Source: Arcticibacter sp045629565
GTDB lineage: Bacteria > Bacteroidota > Bacteroidia > Sphingobacteriales > Sphingobacteriaceae
Reading direction: 5' to 3'
Assembly: GCF_045629565.1 (NCBI RefSeq)
Contig: NZ_JAZQRL010000125.1
Span: forward strand, 1 to 64,000
DNA: 64,000 nt
Part shown: one piece after another, positions 50,865 to 61,000 of the stretch
Position numbering within the stretch: the stretch's first letter is position 1
Layout of the letters: every line of letters starts with the position of its first letter
Notes under the pieces: model-generated
What the model saw: the letters and a program-made list of their open reading frames with translations, nothing else
The model's database searches: none
Told to the model about the DNA's origin: nothing
Position numbers and translations under genes: made by a program

Positions 50865-52900
50865 TTAATGAGGTATCTTATCTGAAATTTAATATCAGAC
50901 TTGCTCCTTCCGGAGATGAGGTCCGGTCCGCTTCCTATCTCATCTTTGTCATTATATACAGTCATCGCATAACGGAGCCAAAGATCTATTGCCCTGCCAA
51001 TGCGATATCTGCCGTTCAGGTAATATCTTATTCCGCCATCCTGGTAGGCGGGGATCGCATAGCTATAGAGCACATCGTTTTCAAAGGCGTAAAGCCTCGA
51101 ATCAAATCCGTCGGTGCTGAACAAAGCCATTCTGCAATTACCGCTAAAACGGGCGCCCAGAGGTTTAAAAATAATATCCTGATAAATCATTGTCCCACTC
51201 TGCCTTTCTGCATCCTTCTCAAACCGGACCATTTCTGCCCGGTTTCTGAGCGTCCAGCTCCTCCCGATCTTGTAGCTCAAATCGATTCTGTAGTTCTCCT
51301 TTTCGACAGACACCAGATAATTCACCGCATTTTCAACATTGTCATTCTGCTGTTTTATAATTGATCTGAAGCGCAAAGCGAGTTTAGTTTCCTTGTTGGG
51401 CGACCAAACAGCCTGAGTTAGAATCTCCCTTCCCAAAGAGGGTGCATCAACCCTGTAACGCATCCAGGGAAACTTAAACAAGTCAGTATAAAGAGACCAT
51501 TCCATTCTGGCGTTCAGCCGTATATGGAGACCTGAATAAAGCCCCTGTTCATTTGACACACCGCTACCTTCGGCTATCGACTGACTAAAAAAGGAATAGT
51601 AATCTTGATGGTAGTTGCGATAAAGGACAATCGCAGAAACCTGCTTCGATAAGCTTCCCATGAGGCCACCAATCATGGCCAGACCAGTGCCGAAACTATG
51701 AGACAGCTCTGCGAACGAATAAGTGTTCTTCCATGTAAAATTGTAATATAGAGATCCATTCGTCAGATTAGATGCCGCAAAGTCAAATCTGCGGTAGAGA
51801 GTTTCACTTCGTTGTAATGGTTCACTAAAACGTGTCTGGTAGAACAAGGCTCCGATCCTTAGCCCCTTGTCCTCATATTGCAAAACGGAACCGTAAACCA
51901 GCTGGCTTTCAGAGCCCTTTCTGCTCAGCTCTGAGGCCGTGCGATGGAGACCACTCGCACTTATGGAACTTATAGCTGTCGATTGCAGCGAATCTGCGGG
52001 TACCAGCGCAGCATCAATTCGATTAAACGACACAAAAGGTGTGAGCTCTAAATGATGCAAGCCGATAGTCGCTGCTACCCCCCGAAAGAAGCCCGATTCG
52101 TTGGTTGATGAGTAGGGCTTGAGACCTGACTGTACCTTTGCAATCCCGCTTATGCTCGCTCCTTTGCCAAAGCCAAGGCCTGACCATAAAGCTACTCCCT
52201 GTCCAAACTGTAAAGAATAGTCACCAATCGCCAGCTTTCTCACCATACGCCTGCCTCTTACAAAAAAGTTAGCCGAATAAAAGTCGAAGCCGTTCACCCC
52301 GTTCCGAAAAGAAAAACGTTCACCTGGGTCTTTTTCCATTGTCAGTCCCGCCGAAATTCTGCTGCCGCTATGATACCGCAGCCGCGATACCAAACGATAA
52401 GATGAGCCTTCATACCGGCGCACCGAATCTCCGGCCTCATAACCTTTTTGACTTTCCAGAACCCTTCCGTAAGTCGTCATCCAGTCGAGCCTGGACACTT
52501 GCGACATAGCTTGCTTTTGCAATAAGGCAGGTTTATCAATAAAAACAAAGGGTAGCAGCTGCTCAATGAGCGGCCAGGTAAAAAGGTCAATAAGCTGCAG
52601 TTCCTGAATATCTGTGAAAGGCCCGTTTTCACGACGGTATTTGATCAGATTATCTGCTTGAAGAGGGTCTAGAAACACCAGTTCGCTCAGCTGCTCCGCG
52701 TTAACCGTGTTCAGGTCATAAGGATGTTCCTTAAGGAAATACAATCTTTCGGACAGTTCAGCATAGTCATTATCCTGCTGCTGATTTTCGGCAATCGTTT
52801 CAAGCAGGTTTTCAATAAGCGGATCACTTTCTGTCTGAGCTCTAACTTCTGAGGTCAAAAGAATAATTTCCAAGCAGAAAAGAATACCTCTAAAAGACAT
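50861..52900 (-). CDS. Helix-hairpin-helix outer-membrane beta-barrel protein
   Basis: A 679-residue exported protein. After the signal peptide (about 1-22, ending EVRAQ) comes a ComEA-like helix-hairpin-helix module (about 55-125: YDLNTVNAEQLSELVFLDPLQADNLIKYRR, then GPFTDIQELQLI), which binds DNA in ComEA proteins. The rest (about 145-679) alternates aromatic and polar residues in strands typical of a large outer-membrane barrel and ends in a terminal strand (FQIRYLIK). The frame opens upstream at 52936, but ATG 52900 (MSFRGILF) gives a standard signal peptide and an 11-base overlap with the barrel gene upstream. The context with comEC suggests a DNA receptor or pore; no such role is proven. 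Confidence 0.85.
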   Translation of the reverse strand: MSFRGILFCLEIILLTSEVRAQTESDPLIENLLETIAENQQQDNDYAELSERLYFLKEHPYDLNTVNAEQLSELVFLDPLQADNLIKYRRENGPFTDIQELQLIDLFTWPLIEQLLPFVFIDKPALLQKQAMSQVSRLDWMTTYGRVLESQKGYEAGDSVRRYEGSSYRLVSRLRYHSGSRISAGLTMEKDPGERFSFRNGVNGFDFYSANFFVRGRRMVRKLAIGDYSLQFGQGVALWSGLGFGKGASISGIAKVQSGLKPYSSTNESGFFRGVAATIGLHHLELTPFVSFNRIDAALVPADSLQSTAISSISASGLHRTASELSRKGSESQLVYGSVLQYEDKGLRIGALFYQTRFSEPLQRSETLYRRFDFAASNLTNGSLYYNFTWKNTYSFAELSHSFGTGLAMIGGLMGSLSKQVSAIVLYRNYHQDYYSFFSQSIAEGSGVSNEQGLYSGLHIRLNARMEWSLYTDLFKFPWMRYRVDAPSLGREILTQAVWSPNKETKLALRFRSIIKQQNDNVENAVNYLVSVEKENYRIDLSYKIGRSWTLRNRAEMVRFEKDAERQSGTMIYQDIIFKPLGARFSGNCRMALFSTDGFDSRLYAFENDVLYSYAIPAYQDGGIRYYLNGRYRIGRAIDLWLRYAMTVYNDKDEIGSGPDLISGRSKSDIKFQIRYLIK

Positions 52901-53696
52901 AAGCCAGAGAAATCTGAGGGTTGTAGCCCAACACAAGATGATTGCTTACAGCCAGATCAACACTTACGTGCTTGAAAACGTACCCGATCCCGGCATACTG
53001 ATTAAACGGATGTACTCCTACCCCTGCCCTGAAGGCAAGCTGACTCATTATAGAATATTCCATACCGGTTCTGAGGTCTCCCCCTCTGTCGCCGTTCGCT
53101 GCAACAACGCAAGTGCTCAAGAGCAGCTCTCCGGAAAAGCGGTAAGATACACCAACTGCCAGCTGAACAGGAATACCAGCTCCGGCTGCCTGGTCGTATG
53201 CACTATTCGATATATTTGAAATATGCGCTCCTATAATCAGCTCTTTTGATGGCTTGTATTGGAACCCTGCGTCAATGGAAAAAGCCCTCGAGCTACCATA
53301 AGCGGGTATGGAAATCTGATGAAAGTTGAAGTCAACCGCAATGTAAACAGCCTTCCCAAATTTCCTGGCATAAGCAAAGCCGACACGCAGGTCTTTATAG
53401 GCGGAGAAGCCGAAGCTTTGGAAACTTAAACCAAAAGCATAATTTTTAAGAGGATATACAAATACCGCGGCTTCCGTACTTAGCGAGGTTCCCGGATAAT
53501 TCTTCTGATAGGTAAGACCAGCAGATGGCGCTGCAAGCGATGCGATGCCGGCAGGATTCGATTGAATGGACCAGACATCCTGCAACGCCACACCCGTATT
53601 CCCCATGGAAGTTAATCGCGAACCCGGGTTTATATCCTGTGCATTCAAAGTTTTGAACAACAAGATTAAAAAAAATGAAAGTCGGCGAACCTTCAT
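52890..53696 (-). CDS. PorV/PorP-like outer-membrane beta-barrel protein
   Basis: A 268-residue exported protein (signal peptide about 1-19, ending LNAQ) predicted as an outer-membrane barrel. The start of the mature part, GSRLTSMGNTGVALQDVWSIQSNPAGIASL, is the typical signature of the PorV/UPF0164-like family, FadL-related barrels that include the type IX secretion shuttle PorV. It ends in a classic terminal strand (ISLAYVF). It is the first gene of a three-gene overlapping operon with the HhH-barrel protein and comEC. It may assist assembly or surface display of the HhH barrel, but that is inference. No other type IX secretion genes are in the window. Confidence 0.83.
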   Translation of the reverse strand: MKVRRLSFFLILLFKTLNAQDINPGSRLTSMGNTGVALQDVWSIQSNPAGIASLAAPSAGLTYQKNYPGTSLSTEAAVFVYPLKNYAFGLSFQSFGFSAYKDLRVGFAYARKFGKAVYIAVDFNFHQISIPAYGSSRAFSIDAGFQYKPSKELIIGAHISNISNSAYDQAAGAGIPVQLAVGVSYRFSGELLLSTCVVAANGDRGGDLRTGMEYSIMSQLAFRAGVGVHPFNQYAGIGYVFKHVSVDLAVSNHLVLGYNPQISLAYVF

Positions 53697-53822
53697 AAAG
53701 CAACAATTGGTGCGCCGAAAAATAAAAAATTAAATGTGTGGAGAAAAAAACTTGCAAAATATTTTCATACAGGTTCATGTGGAAGAAAAAGGATCTGCCT
53801 TAATATTCTTGAACACATATAA

Positions 53823-54596
53823 TCAGTCACCTCTTGCCGCTTTCAGACGAAGTTCCTTTGAAAGGCCGCTTCCAAGAAAGCGGTCAATAAACGCATGAAG
53901 CAGATATAAAATCGGAGTCATGCCTATAGCAACAATAAACTTGTATGAATAATTTACGAAGCCTATCGCAGCGACCATTTGCCAACTCCAGTTATATTGC
54001 GGGTTAAGGTAAAAAGCGATGAAGATGACGACGAAACTATCAATGAATTGCGACACAATCGTTGATCCGGTAGCACGCAGCCAGAGTCGCTTCTCTCCTG
54101 TAGCTCTTTTAATTTTGTGAAAGATGGTGACATCCGCGAGCTGCCCGACGAGGAATGCGATGATAGAACCGACGATTATCCACATGCCTTGCCCTACAAC
54201 GCCTGAAAAGGCAAGGTTCATATCGATCTCCTGTCCCTCAATCACCTGCTTCACCCAAAAATCCGCTGGCACCAGTTCCATAGCAAAGGCGATGACGAGA
54301 AAGGCGTACGCGATTAGAAAAGCGGTGAGGATCGATAGAAACCTGACCTGCTTCGGTCCGTAATATTCGTTAATCAGGTCAGTAGTAATGAACACAAGTG
54401 GCCAGGTCAGCACGCCAGCTGACATGTTGAAAGACAAACCCGGTACGCCGAAAAGATCCATATCAAATTTCTGCATCCCAAGAGATTCTTCCACACTAAA
54501 TATCTTCACCCCTATTAATTCAGCCAGAATAGTATTAGCCACCAGAAAAGCTCCGAGCACCAGAAAAAGCTTACTTTGCCGACTTCCTTTTATCAT
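53823..54596 (-). CDS. yhhQ: Queuosine precursor transporter
   Basis: A 257-residue inner-membrane protein of the VUT/ECF-like queuosine precursor transporter family that imports preQ0 or preQ1. Six or more helices are visible; family motifs are LVANTILAELIGVKIF at the start, FITTDLINEYYGPKQVR (about 68-85) and the region TIVSQFIDSFVVIFIAFY (about 173-190). The N-terminal extension with an amphipathic segment is usual for Bacteroidota members. No preQ1 riboswitch was recognised in the 124-base gap upstream. It is divergent from the omega-amidase gene. Confidence 0.93.
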   Translation of the reverse strand: MIKGSRQSKLFLVLGAFLVANTILAELIGVKIFSVEESLGMQKFDMDLFGVPGLSFNMSAGVLTWPLVFITTDLINEYYGPKQVRFLSILTAFLIAYAFLVIAFAMELVPADFWVKQVIEGQEIDMNLAFSGVVGQGMWIIVGSIIAFLVGQLADVTIFHKIKRATGEKRLWLRATGSTIVSQFIDSFVVIFIAFYLNPQYNWSWQMVAAIGFVNYSYKFIVAIGMTPILYLLHAFIDRFLGSGLSKELRLKAARGD

Positions 54597-54723
54597 AATA
54601 ATCGTCTATCTTAACAGTAAAGCTATAATTTTTCCCCATTTTTACACTTTCGATCTTGCAATAGACCAATCATCAGAATAAAACGTTAACATAGTCATTA
54701 CATTTACGATCTGAATATTATTG

Positions 54724-55503
54724 ATGAGCATATTAAAAATAACCACCTTTCAGGCATACCTATTCTGGGAAAACGTAGAAAAGAACCTGAAGAACTTGTC
54801 GCTGAGGTTATCATCTATCCGCGAAAAGACCGACCTGATCGTCTTGCCCGAGATGTTCAGCACCAGTTTCACCATGAACGCAGAAACACTCGCCGAAGAA
54901 ATGAACGGTCCGACGATGCAGTGGATGCTGGAGCAGGCTCAAAAGTTCAGCTGCGTAGTTACAGGTAGTCTACCAATAAAAGAGGATGGAAAATTTTTCA
55001 ATCGGCTTATCTGGATGAGGCCTGATGGAAGTTTTGAACAATATGACAAGAGGCATCTCTTCGGCCTGGGAAAAGAAGACCGTGTATACTCCGCCGGAAA
55101 AGAAAAACTCTTTGTTGAGCTTAACGGCTGGAGAATATGTCCCGTTATTTGTTACGACCTGCGTTTCCCGGTTTGGTTGCGGAATACAGGGGCAGAATAC
55201 GATATCTTGCTGGTTGTGGCAAACTGGCCGGAGAAACGCTCATCACACTGGAAGACGCTTATTCCCGCCCGCGCCGTTGAAAATCAAGCTTTCGTTATCG
55301 GAGTGAACCGTGTGGGCCATGATGGAAACGAGGTTTACCATGCTGGTGATTCCATGTGTATCGACCCTAACGGAAAGACCGTTTATTACAAACCCAATGA
55401 TGAGGATCTTTATACGTTTTCCATATCAGACGACGAACTTCACAGAGTAAGGAGAACCCTGCCGTTCCTTAAAGACGCAGACCGGTTTGACATTAAAGAT
55501 TGA
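54724..55503 (+). CDS. Omega-amidase, nitrilase superfamily (YafV/NIT2-like)
   Basis: A 259-residue carbon-nitrogen hydrolase. The catalytic triad is Glu43 (VLPEMFSTSF), Lys109 (QYDKRHLF) and Cys143 (VICYDLRFPVW). MFSTSF and YDKRHLFG are typical of the YafV/NIT2 omega-amidase group, which hydrolyses alpha-ketoglutaramate or alpha-ketosuccinamate and so clears the products of glutamine or asparagine transamination. The annotated frame can begin at a TTG (54721), but the ATG three bases later is the natural start. It ends 63 bases before the second PBP gene on the same strand. Confidence 0.93.
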   Translation: MSILKITTFQAYLFWENVEKNLKNLSLRLSSIREKTDLIVLPEMFSTSFTMNAETLAEEMNGPTMQWMLEQAQKFSCVVTGSLPIKEDGKFFNRLIWMRPDGSFEQYDKRHLFGLGKEDRVYSAGKEKLFVELNGWRICPVICYDLRFPVWLRNTGAEYDILLVVANWPEKRSSHWKTLIPARAVENQAFVIGVNRVGHDGNEVYHAGDSMCIDPNGKTVYYKPNDEDLYTFSISDDELHRVRRTLPFLKDADRFDIKD

Positions 55504-55566
55504 TACATTCACAAACACAATAATATCTATTTTTGCGTAGAAGGATAAGCCATTTCCGACACATAT

Positions 55567-58017
55567 ATGTTTAAAGAAATCAAGATTAAGCCCCTAAGAT
55601 ATCTTATAATACTCCTATATTTTATCATCATCTTTTTTTGCGCCATCGAGGTGAATTTTTTATGGCTGTTTGGATACTCGCCAACCATCAAAGACATTCA
55701 GGCTCCCAACATGCGAATAGCATCTGAACTTTATACAGCAGACGGAACGCTTATCGGAAGATATTATAAAGAAAACCGAACGCCCGTAGAATTCAAACAG
55801 ATTCCGAAAGGAACTATAGACGCTCTCGTAGCGACAGAAGACGTCCGTTTCTTTAATCACTCCGGAGTAGACCTCAGATCTCTTCTATCCAGCGTGGTCT
55901 CCACTGTCTCAGGAGATAAACGAGGAGCCAGTACCATCACTCAACAGCTTGCTAAAAATCTTTACCGCACCAGAAACAACAAGCAGCAGGGCCTGATTCG
56001 CAAGATCCCTGTCGTCAGAACAATAATCTATAAATTCAAAGAGTGGCTTACGGCCATGAAGCTTGAACAGCAATACAGCAAGGAAGAAATTCTGACCATG
56101 TACCTCAATACCGTTCCCTTTGGAAGCAATACATATGGCATTAAAACCGCATCCAAGCTTTACTTCAACCGTGAACCTGAGAAGCTTGAAATAGAGCAGT
56201 CAGCGCTTCTTGTGGGTATGCTGAAAGCTACCACTACCTATAATCCAGAAAACCATCCCGAACGAGCTTTGGAACGGCGCAACGTTGTTCTTTCTCAGAT
56301 GGAAAAGTATGGATATCTTACAAAGGAAGAATTTGCACGCTACAGCAAACGTCCCCTTGCTATCCGGAAAGGTCAGATCGCAGAGGAAGAACGCGGAGAT
56401 TCCTACCTTCGCTCTGCGGTTGAACGTTATCTTAGTAAATGGGCTGAAGACAATGGGTATGACCTCTATGAATCAGGACTGAAAATTTACACAACCATAG
56501 ACTCCCGACTTCAGAAGTATGCTGAAGAGGCCGTTGGTGAACAGATGAAAATTCTGCAAAAGAGACTTAACAATGCCTGGGGCAATGAAGAACCGTGGCG
56601 GACATCTGATGGTAAGGTCATCGAGGACTTCCCGCAGAAGGCAGCACAAAGACTCCCTATCTACGCCTCGCTCAAAAAGAAATACAATGGTAATCAGGAT
56701 TCTATCGACCGTTACCTGAACACGCCGAAGAAAATGAAAGTTTTCAGCTGGGAAGGCGATAAGGAAGTTGAGTTTTCGACCATAGACTCTATCAAGTACT
56801 ACGCTAGTATCCTGAATACCGGCATGATGACCCTCGATCCGTTCAACGGTCACATCAAAGTTTGGGTTGGGGGAATAGACTTTAACCACTTCAAGTACGA
56901 TCACGTTAACCAGGCTAAACGCCAGGCAGGCTCTACCTTCAAGCCTTTCGCCTATCTTGCGGCACTTGAAAGTGGAATATCTCCCTGCGAGAAGTTCACA
57001 GACAAACCTGTACGGATCGAATACGAAGAAGACGACTCTACAAAATACTGGGAGCCTAAAAACTCGAACTATTCGTTTTCCGGAATGGAGATGAGCATGC
57101 GGTGGGCCATGGGGAAATCTGTAAACTCCATTACCGCTCAGATTACTGAACAGGTAGGTTGGGACAAGGTGGTTAAGTACGCTCACGAATGCGGTATTGA
57201 AAGTGAACTTAAGTCGGTTCCCTCTATCAGCCTCGGCTCTGCTGACGTATCCGTTTTCGAAATGGTAAAGGCCTACGGAACCTTCCTGAATAAGGGAGTG
57301 CGCACCGAACCTATCCTTGTCGAAAAGATCACAGATCATGACGGCCGTGTGCTGGAGCAGTTCAAGGCGGAGCAAAAGAGAACACTCTCAGAGGAAATTG
57401 CCTGGCTTATGCTTTACATGTTCCGTGGCGGAATGGAGGAGCCTGGAGGAACATCACAAAACTTATGGCAATGGGACCTCTGGAAAAAGGGCAACCAGAT
57501 AGGTGGGAAAACCGGCACCTCATCCGACTTTGTAGACGGCTGGTATATGGGCATCACCAAAGATCTTGTTACCGGTGTCTGGGTGGGTTGCGATGAAAGA
57601 AGCGTCCACTTCCGCACATCCGGAACTGGTGAAGGCTCGCATACGGCGTTACCCATATTTGGCCGCTTCATGGAAAAAGTCTATAAAGATCCAAACTCCG
57701 GCTATACATACGGCCCTTTTCCGGGACCGGGTGTGAAGATCAACCTGGAGTATAACTGCCCTTCTCCACGGTATGTTGCGGATACAACATCTGTTGACTC
57801 CGTCGCTGTGGATTCACTTGCGGCCCCTGATTCCCTGATTATCGATGAGTCTTTGTATGAGCATGAAGATATTGCTGTGCCAGTAGTGCGTAACGAACCA
57901 CCAGCTACCAGAAACACGACTCAGCAAAGTGAGCCGGAAGACTCGCGCGCAGAAAGAAGAAGAAAGAGACAGGAGAGACGTGAAGAAAGAAAACAAAATA
58001 AAGATCAGAACAATTAA
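55567..58017 (+). CDS. Class A penicillin-binding protein, paralogue 2
   Basis: An 816-residue bifunctional peptidoglycan synthase (PBP1A type) and paralogue of the gene at 34266. It has a membrane anchor (about 10-36), a GT51 domain with catalytic Glu91 in ATEDVRFFNHSG and RGASTITQQLAKN near 119-131, and a transpeptidase with Ser456-Lys459 (GSTFKP), SVN at 518-520 and KTG at 648-650. The C-terminal tail is strikingly charged (RAERRRKRQERREERKQ), different from the lysine-rich tail of the other copy. The two copies align over both domains, so duplication is old. It is followed 47 bases later by the large TolB/Omp85-like gene. Confidence 0.95.
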   Translation: MFKEIKIKPLRYLIILLYFIIIFFCAIEVNFLWLFGYSPTIKDIQAPNMRIASELYTADGTLIGRYYKENRTPVEFKQIPKGTIDALVATEDVRFFNHSGVDLRSLLSSVVSTVSGDKRGASTITQQLAKNLYRTRNNKQQGLIRKIPVVRTIIYKFKEWLTAMKLEQQYSKEEILTMYLNTVPFGSNTYGIKTASKLYFNREPEKLEIEQSALLVGMLKATTTYNPENHPERALERRNVVLSQMEKYGYLTKEEFARYSKRPLAIRKGQIAEEERGDSYLRSAVERYLSKWAEDNGYDLYESGLKIYTTIDSRLQKYAEEAVGEQMKILQKRLNNAWGNEEPWRTSDGKVIEDFPQKAAQRLPIYASLKKKYNGNQDSIDRYLNTPKKMKVFSWEGDKEVEFSTIDSIKYYASILNTGMMTLDPFNGHIKVWVGGIDFNHFKYDHVNQAKRQAGSTFKPFAYLAALESGISPCEKFTDKPVRIEYEEDDSTKYWEPKNSNYSFSGMEMSMRWAMGKSVNSITAQITEQVGWDKVVKYAHECGIESELKSVPSISLGSADVSVFEMVKAYGTFLNKGVRTEPILVEKITDHDGRVLEQFKAEQKRTLSEEIAWLMLYMFRGGMEEPGGTSQNLWQWDLWKKGNQIGGKTGTSSDFVDGWYMGITKDLVTGVWVGCDERSVHFRTSGTGEGSHTALPIFGRFMEKVYKDPNSGYTYGPFPGPGVKINLEYNCPSPRYVADTTSVDSVAVDSLAAPDSLIIDESLYEHEDIAVPVVRNEPPATRNTTQQSEPEDSRAERRRKRQERREERKQNKDQNN

Positions 58018-58064
58018 ACTACTGAAAGTCAGTTCTCAATAAGCATCCATATAAATCGACATAT

Positions 58065-61000
58065 ATGAAACACTTCGACTTAAACGTAAAGGATATTACA
58101 AAAGGAGGTTTCTGTTGCCTTCTCACGTGGTTTCTATTCATGCTGACTCTGCCTGCCGAGGCCCAATATTTTGGGCAGAATAAGGTTCGTTATAAAAACC
58201 TCAAATTTCAGGTCAACCAATCACCTCACTTTGAATTATACTATTATCTGAAGAACGATAGCCTCGTCAAGCGCTTCATGCAGGAAAGCGAACTTTGGTA
58301 CGACCTTCATCAACAGGTATTCAGAGATACCTTCGCTAAAAAGAACCCGCTTATCTTATACAATAACCACGCGGACTTTCAACAGACTACGGCCATTTCA
58401 GGCAGTATCAGTGTCGGAACCGGTGGTGTTACAGAAGGATTGAAAAACCGGGTAGTGATGCCGATGATGCAGCTTAACCAGCAGACCCGGCATGTGTTAG
58501 GACACGAGCTTGTGCACGCTTTCCAGTACCACTCCTTAATTGAGGGCGACTCGACCAACCTCGAGAACATCGGCAACCTTCCGTTATGGATGGTAGAAGG
58601 CATGGCCGAATATCTCTCCATTGGTAAAGTCGATGCTTTTACCGCAATGTGGATGCGCGATGCCTATCTCAATAAAGACATCCCGACGTTAAGAGACCTT
58701 ACGGAAAGTAATAAATATTTCCCTTATCGCTATGGTCAGGCATTCTGGTCTTACATTGGCTCAACTTATGGCGATACTATCATTGTACCATTCTTTAAGG
58801 CAACAGCCAAGTTTGGGTATCAAAACGCCATCCGCAGAACATTTGGATATGACGAACGAACGCTGTCGAGCCTGTGGCGTACAAGTATAGAGAACACATA
58901 TCGTCCAATGCTGAAAGACACTTCGCAAGTCCCTGTCGGACGTAAGCTCATTGATAATAAAAACGGCGGAGAGATGAACGTAGCTCCAGCCATTTCGCCC
59001 GACGGGAAATTTGTAGCCTTCCTTTCCGAAAAAGAGCTGTTCAGTATTGATCTCTTTCTTGCAGATGCCGAAACAGGCAGGGTAATCAGAAAGCTAACCA
59101 GCAGAACGTCTAACACACATATTGATGAATTCAGCTTCATAGAATCTGCGGGAGCCTGGTCTCCGGATAGCAAGAAATTTGCCTTTACCATATTTGCGCA
59201 AGGTCGAAACAAGCTGATGATAGTCGATATCAGCAATGGTAAGCTACTCATGACAGAGTCACTGGGTGATGTCCGGGAGTTCAGCAATCTGGCGTGGTCG
59301 CCCAATGGAGAAGATATTGCACTTACTGGTCTACGAGAAGGCTACAGTGACCTCTATCTTTTCAATACCAGAAGCAAGAAGGTAACTCAGCTGACCGATG
59401 ACCGGTACTCAGACTATCAGCCGTCTTTCTCTCCGGACGGAAAGTACCTCCTCTTTACAAGCGACAGAACGACTCTGGAAAACGGAGCTAAATCGGTAGA
59501 GATTACATACAGCCTCGCTGTAATGGACCTGGCGACTAAAGCTATCACCAATATTGAAGTCTTCCACGGTGCCAATAACCTTAATCCGCAGTTTTCTTCC
59601 ACCGGCGAACAAATTTTTTTCCTGTCCAACCGTGATGGGTTCAGAAATCTCTACCGCTATACAATCGCCAATAAACAGGTGGAGCAGCTTACGGATTATT
59701 TTACCGGTATAAGTGGCATCACTGAATACTCGCCGGCTCTGAGTGTATCAAGGAATGATGACGTTTTATACTCTTACTATCGCTCACAAAAATACACTAT
59801 CTATAACGCGAAGGCGGGCGACTTCAAGGCCCAGACTGTAGATGCCAATGCGATAAATTTTGATGCGGCTACTCTCCCGCCGATAAAACAGACCGGAGTC
59901 GACCTCATCAATGCGAATCTCCGGAATTTTGAACGTTTCGAAATGCTAGGGTCCGAGCAGATTACGGATGCCAAATACAGGCCGCAGTTCAAGCTGGATT
60001 ATTTGGCAAGTAATGGAGTGGGCGCTTCGGTAGGACGCTTCGGCACAGGATTATCGAGCGGTGTACAGGGGATCTTCAGCGACATCCTGGGACGAAATCA
60101 GATTTTTGCGACTGCGGCAGTAAACGGTGAGATCTACGATTTTGGTGCGCAGCTAGCGTACATTAATCAGCAAGGCCGCGTAAACTTCGGGACTTCGATC
60201 TCGCACATTCCATATTTATCAGGTTTTTATGTCAGCAAAATAGAGCCTGGTGACAACCCCGCCGGCACGAAGTATAATTACGTTCAAGGAACAGACTTAA
60301 TGCGCACGTTTGAGGATCAGGTACAGTTCTTTGGAATCTATCCGTTTTCTCGAATCTTTCGTTTCGAAGCCGGCGTCGGTGCTGCTTACTACAGTTACCG
60401 GATTGACAGAATGGCAAATTATTATCAGGCATACGTAACCGAGTTACCGGGTGGCCAGATCCAGGTCGATAATGTAGACTACTACCCGTTTGACTCTGAC
60501 CGCCGTAAACTAAAGGGTGACCGTCTCGAGCAGGCGTATCCAGGTTATAGCTTCGACTCGTTTACCATCTACCAAACCAACGCAGCATTTGTAGGCGATA
60601 ACTCATTTTCGGGCGTAACGTCTCCTTTAAGTGGTTTCCGGTTTCGGATAGGAATAGAAAGTTACATCGGTGATTACACATTTAATGCTTTCAGCGCAGA
60701 TCTACGCAGATATCATCGGATCAAACCTGTCACCCTCGCCGCTCGTTTCTATAGCTATACCCGTTTTGGTAAAGACCAGAGTGCCCTGTATCCTCTCTTC
60801 ATTGGGTATCCGTATCTGATCAGGGGCTATGAATCTAGCTCCCTTTATGCAAATAATGGCGTAAATAACGCGGGTATCTCCTTCGATCAGCTATCCGGTT
60901 CCAAAATTGCAGTAGCAAATTTTGAAGTGCGCCTTCCTTTCACCGGGCCGGAGAAACTTGCAGCTGTTGAGTCTAAATTTCTATTTAGTGATCTTAACCT

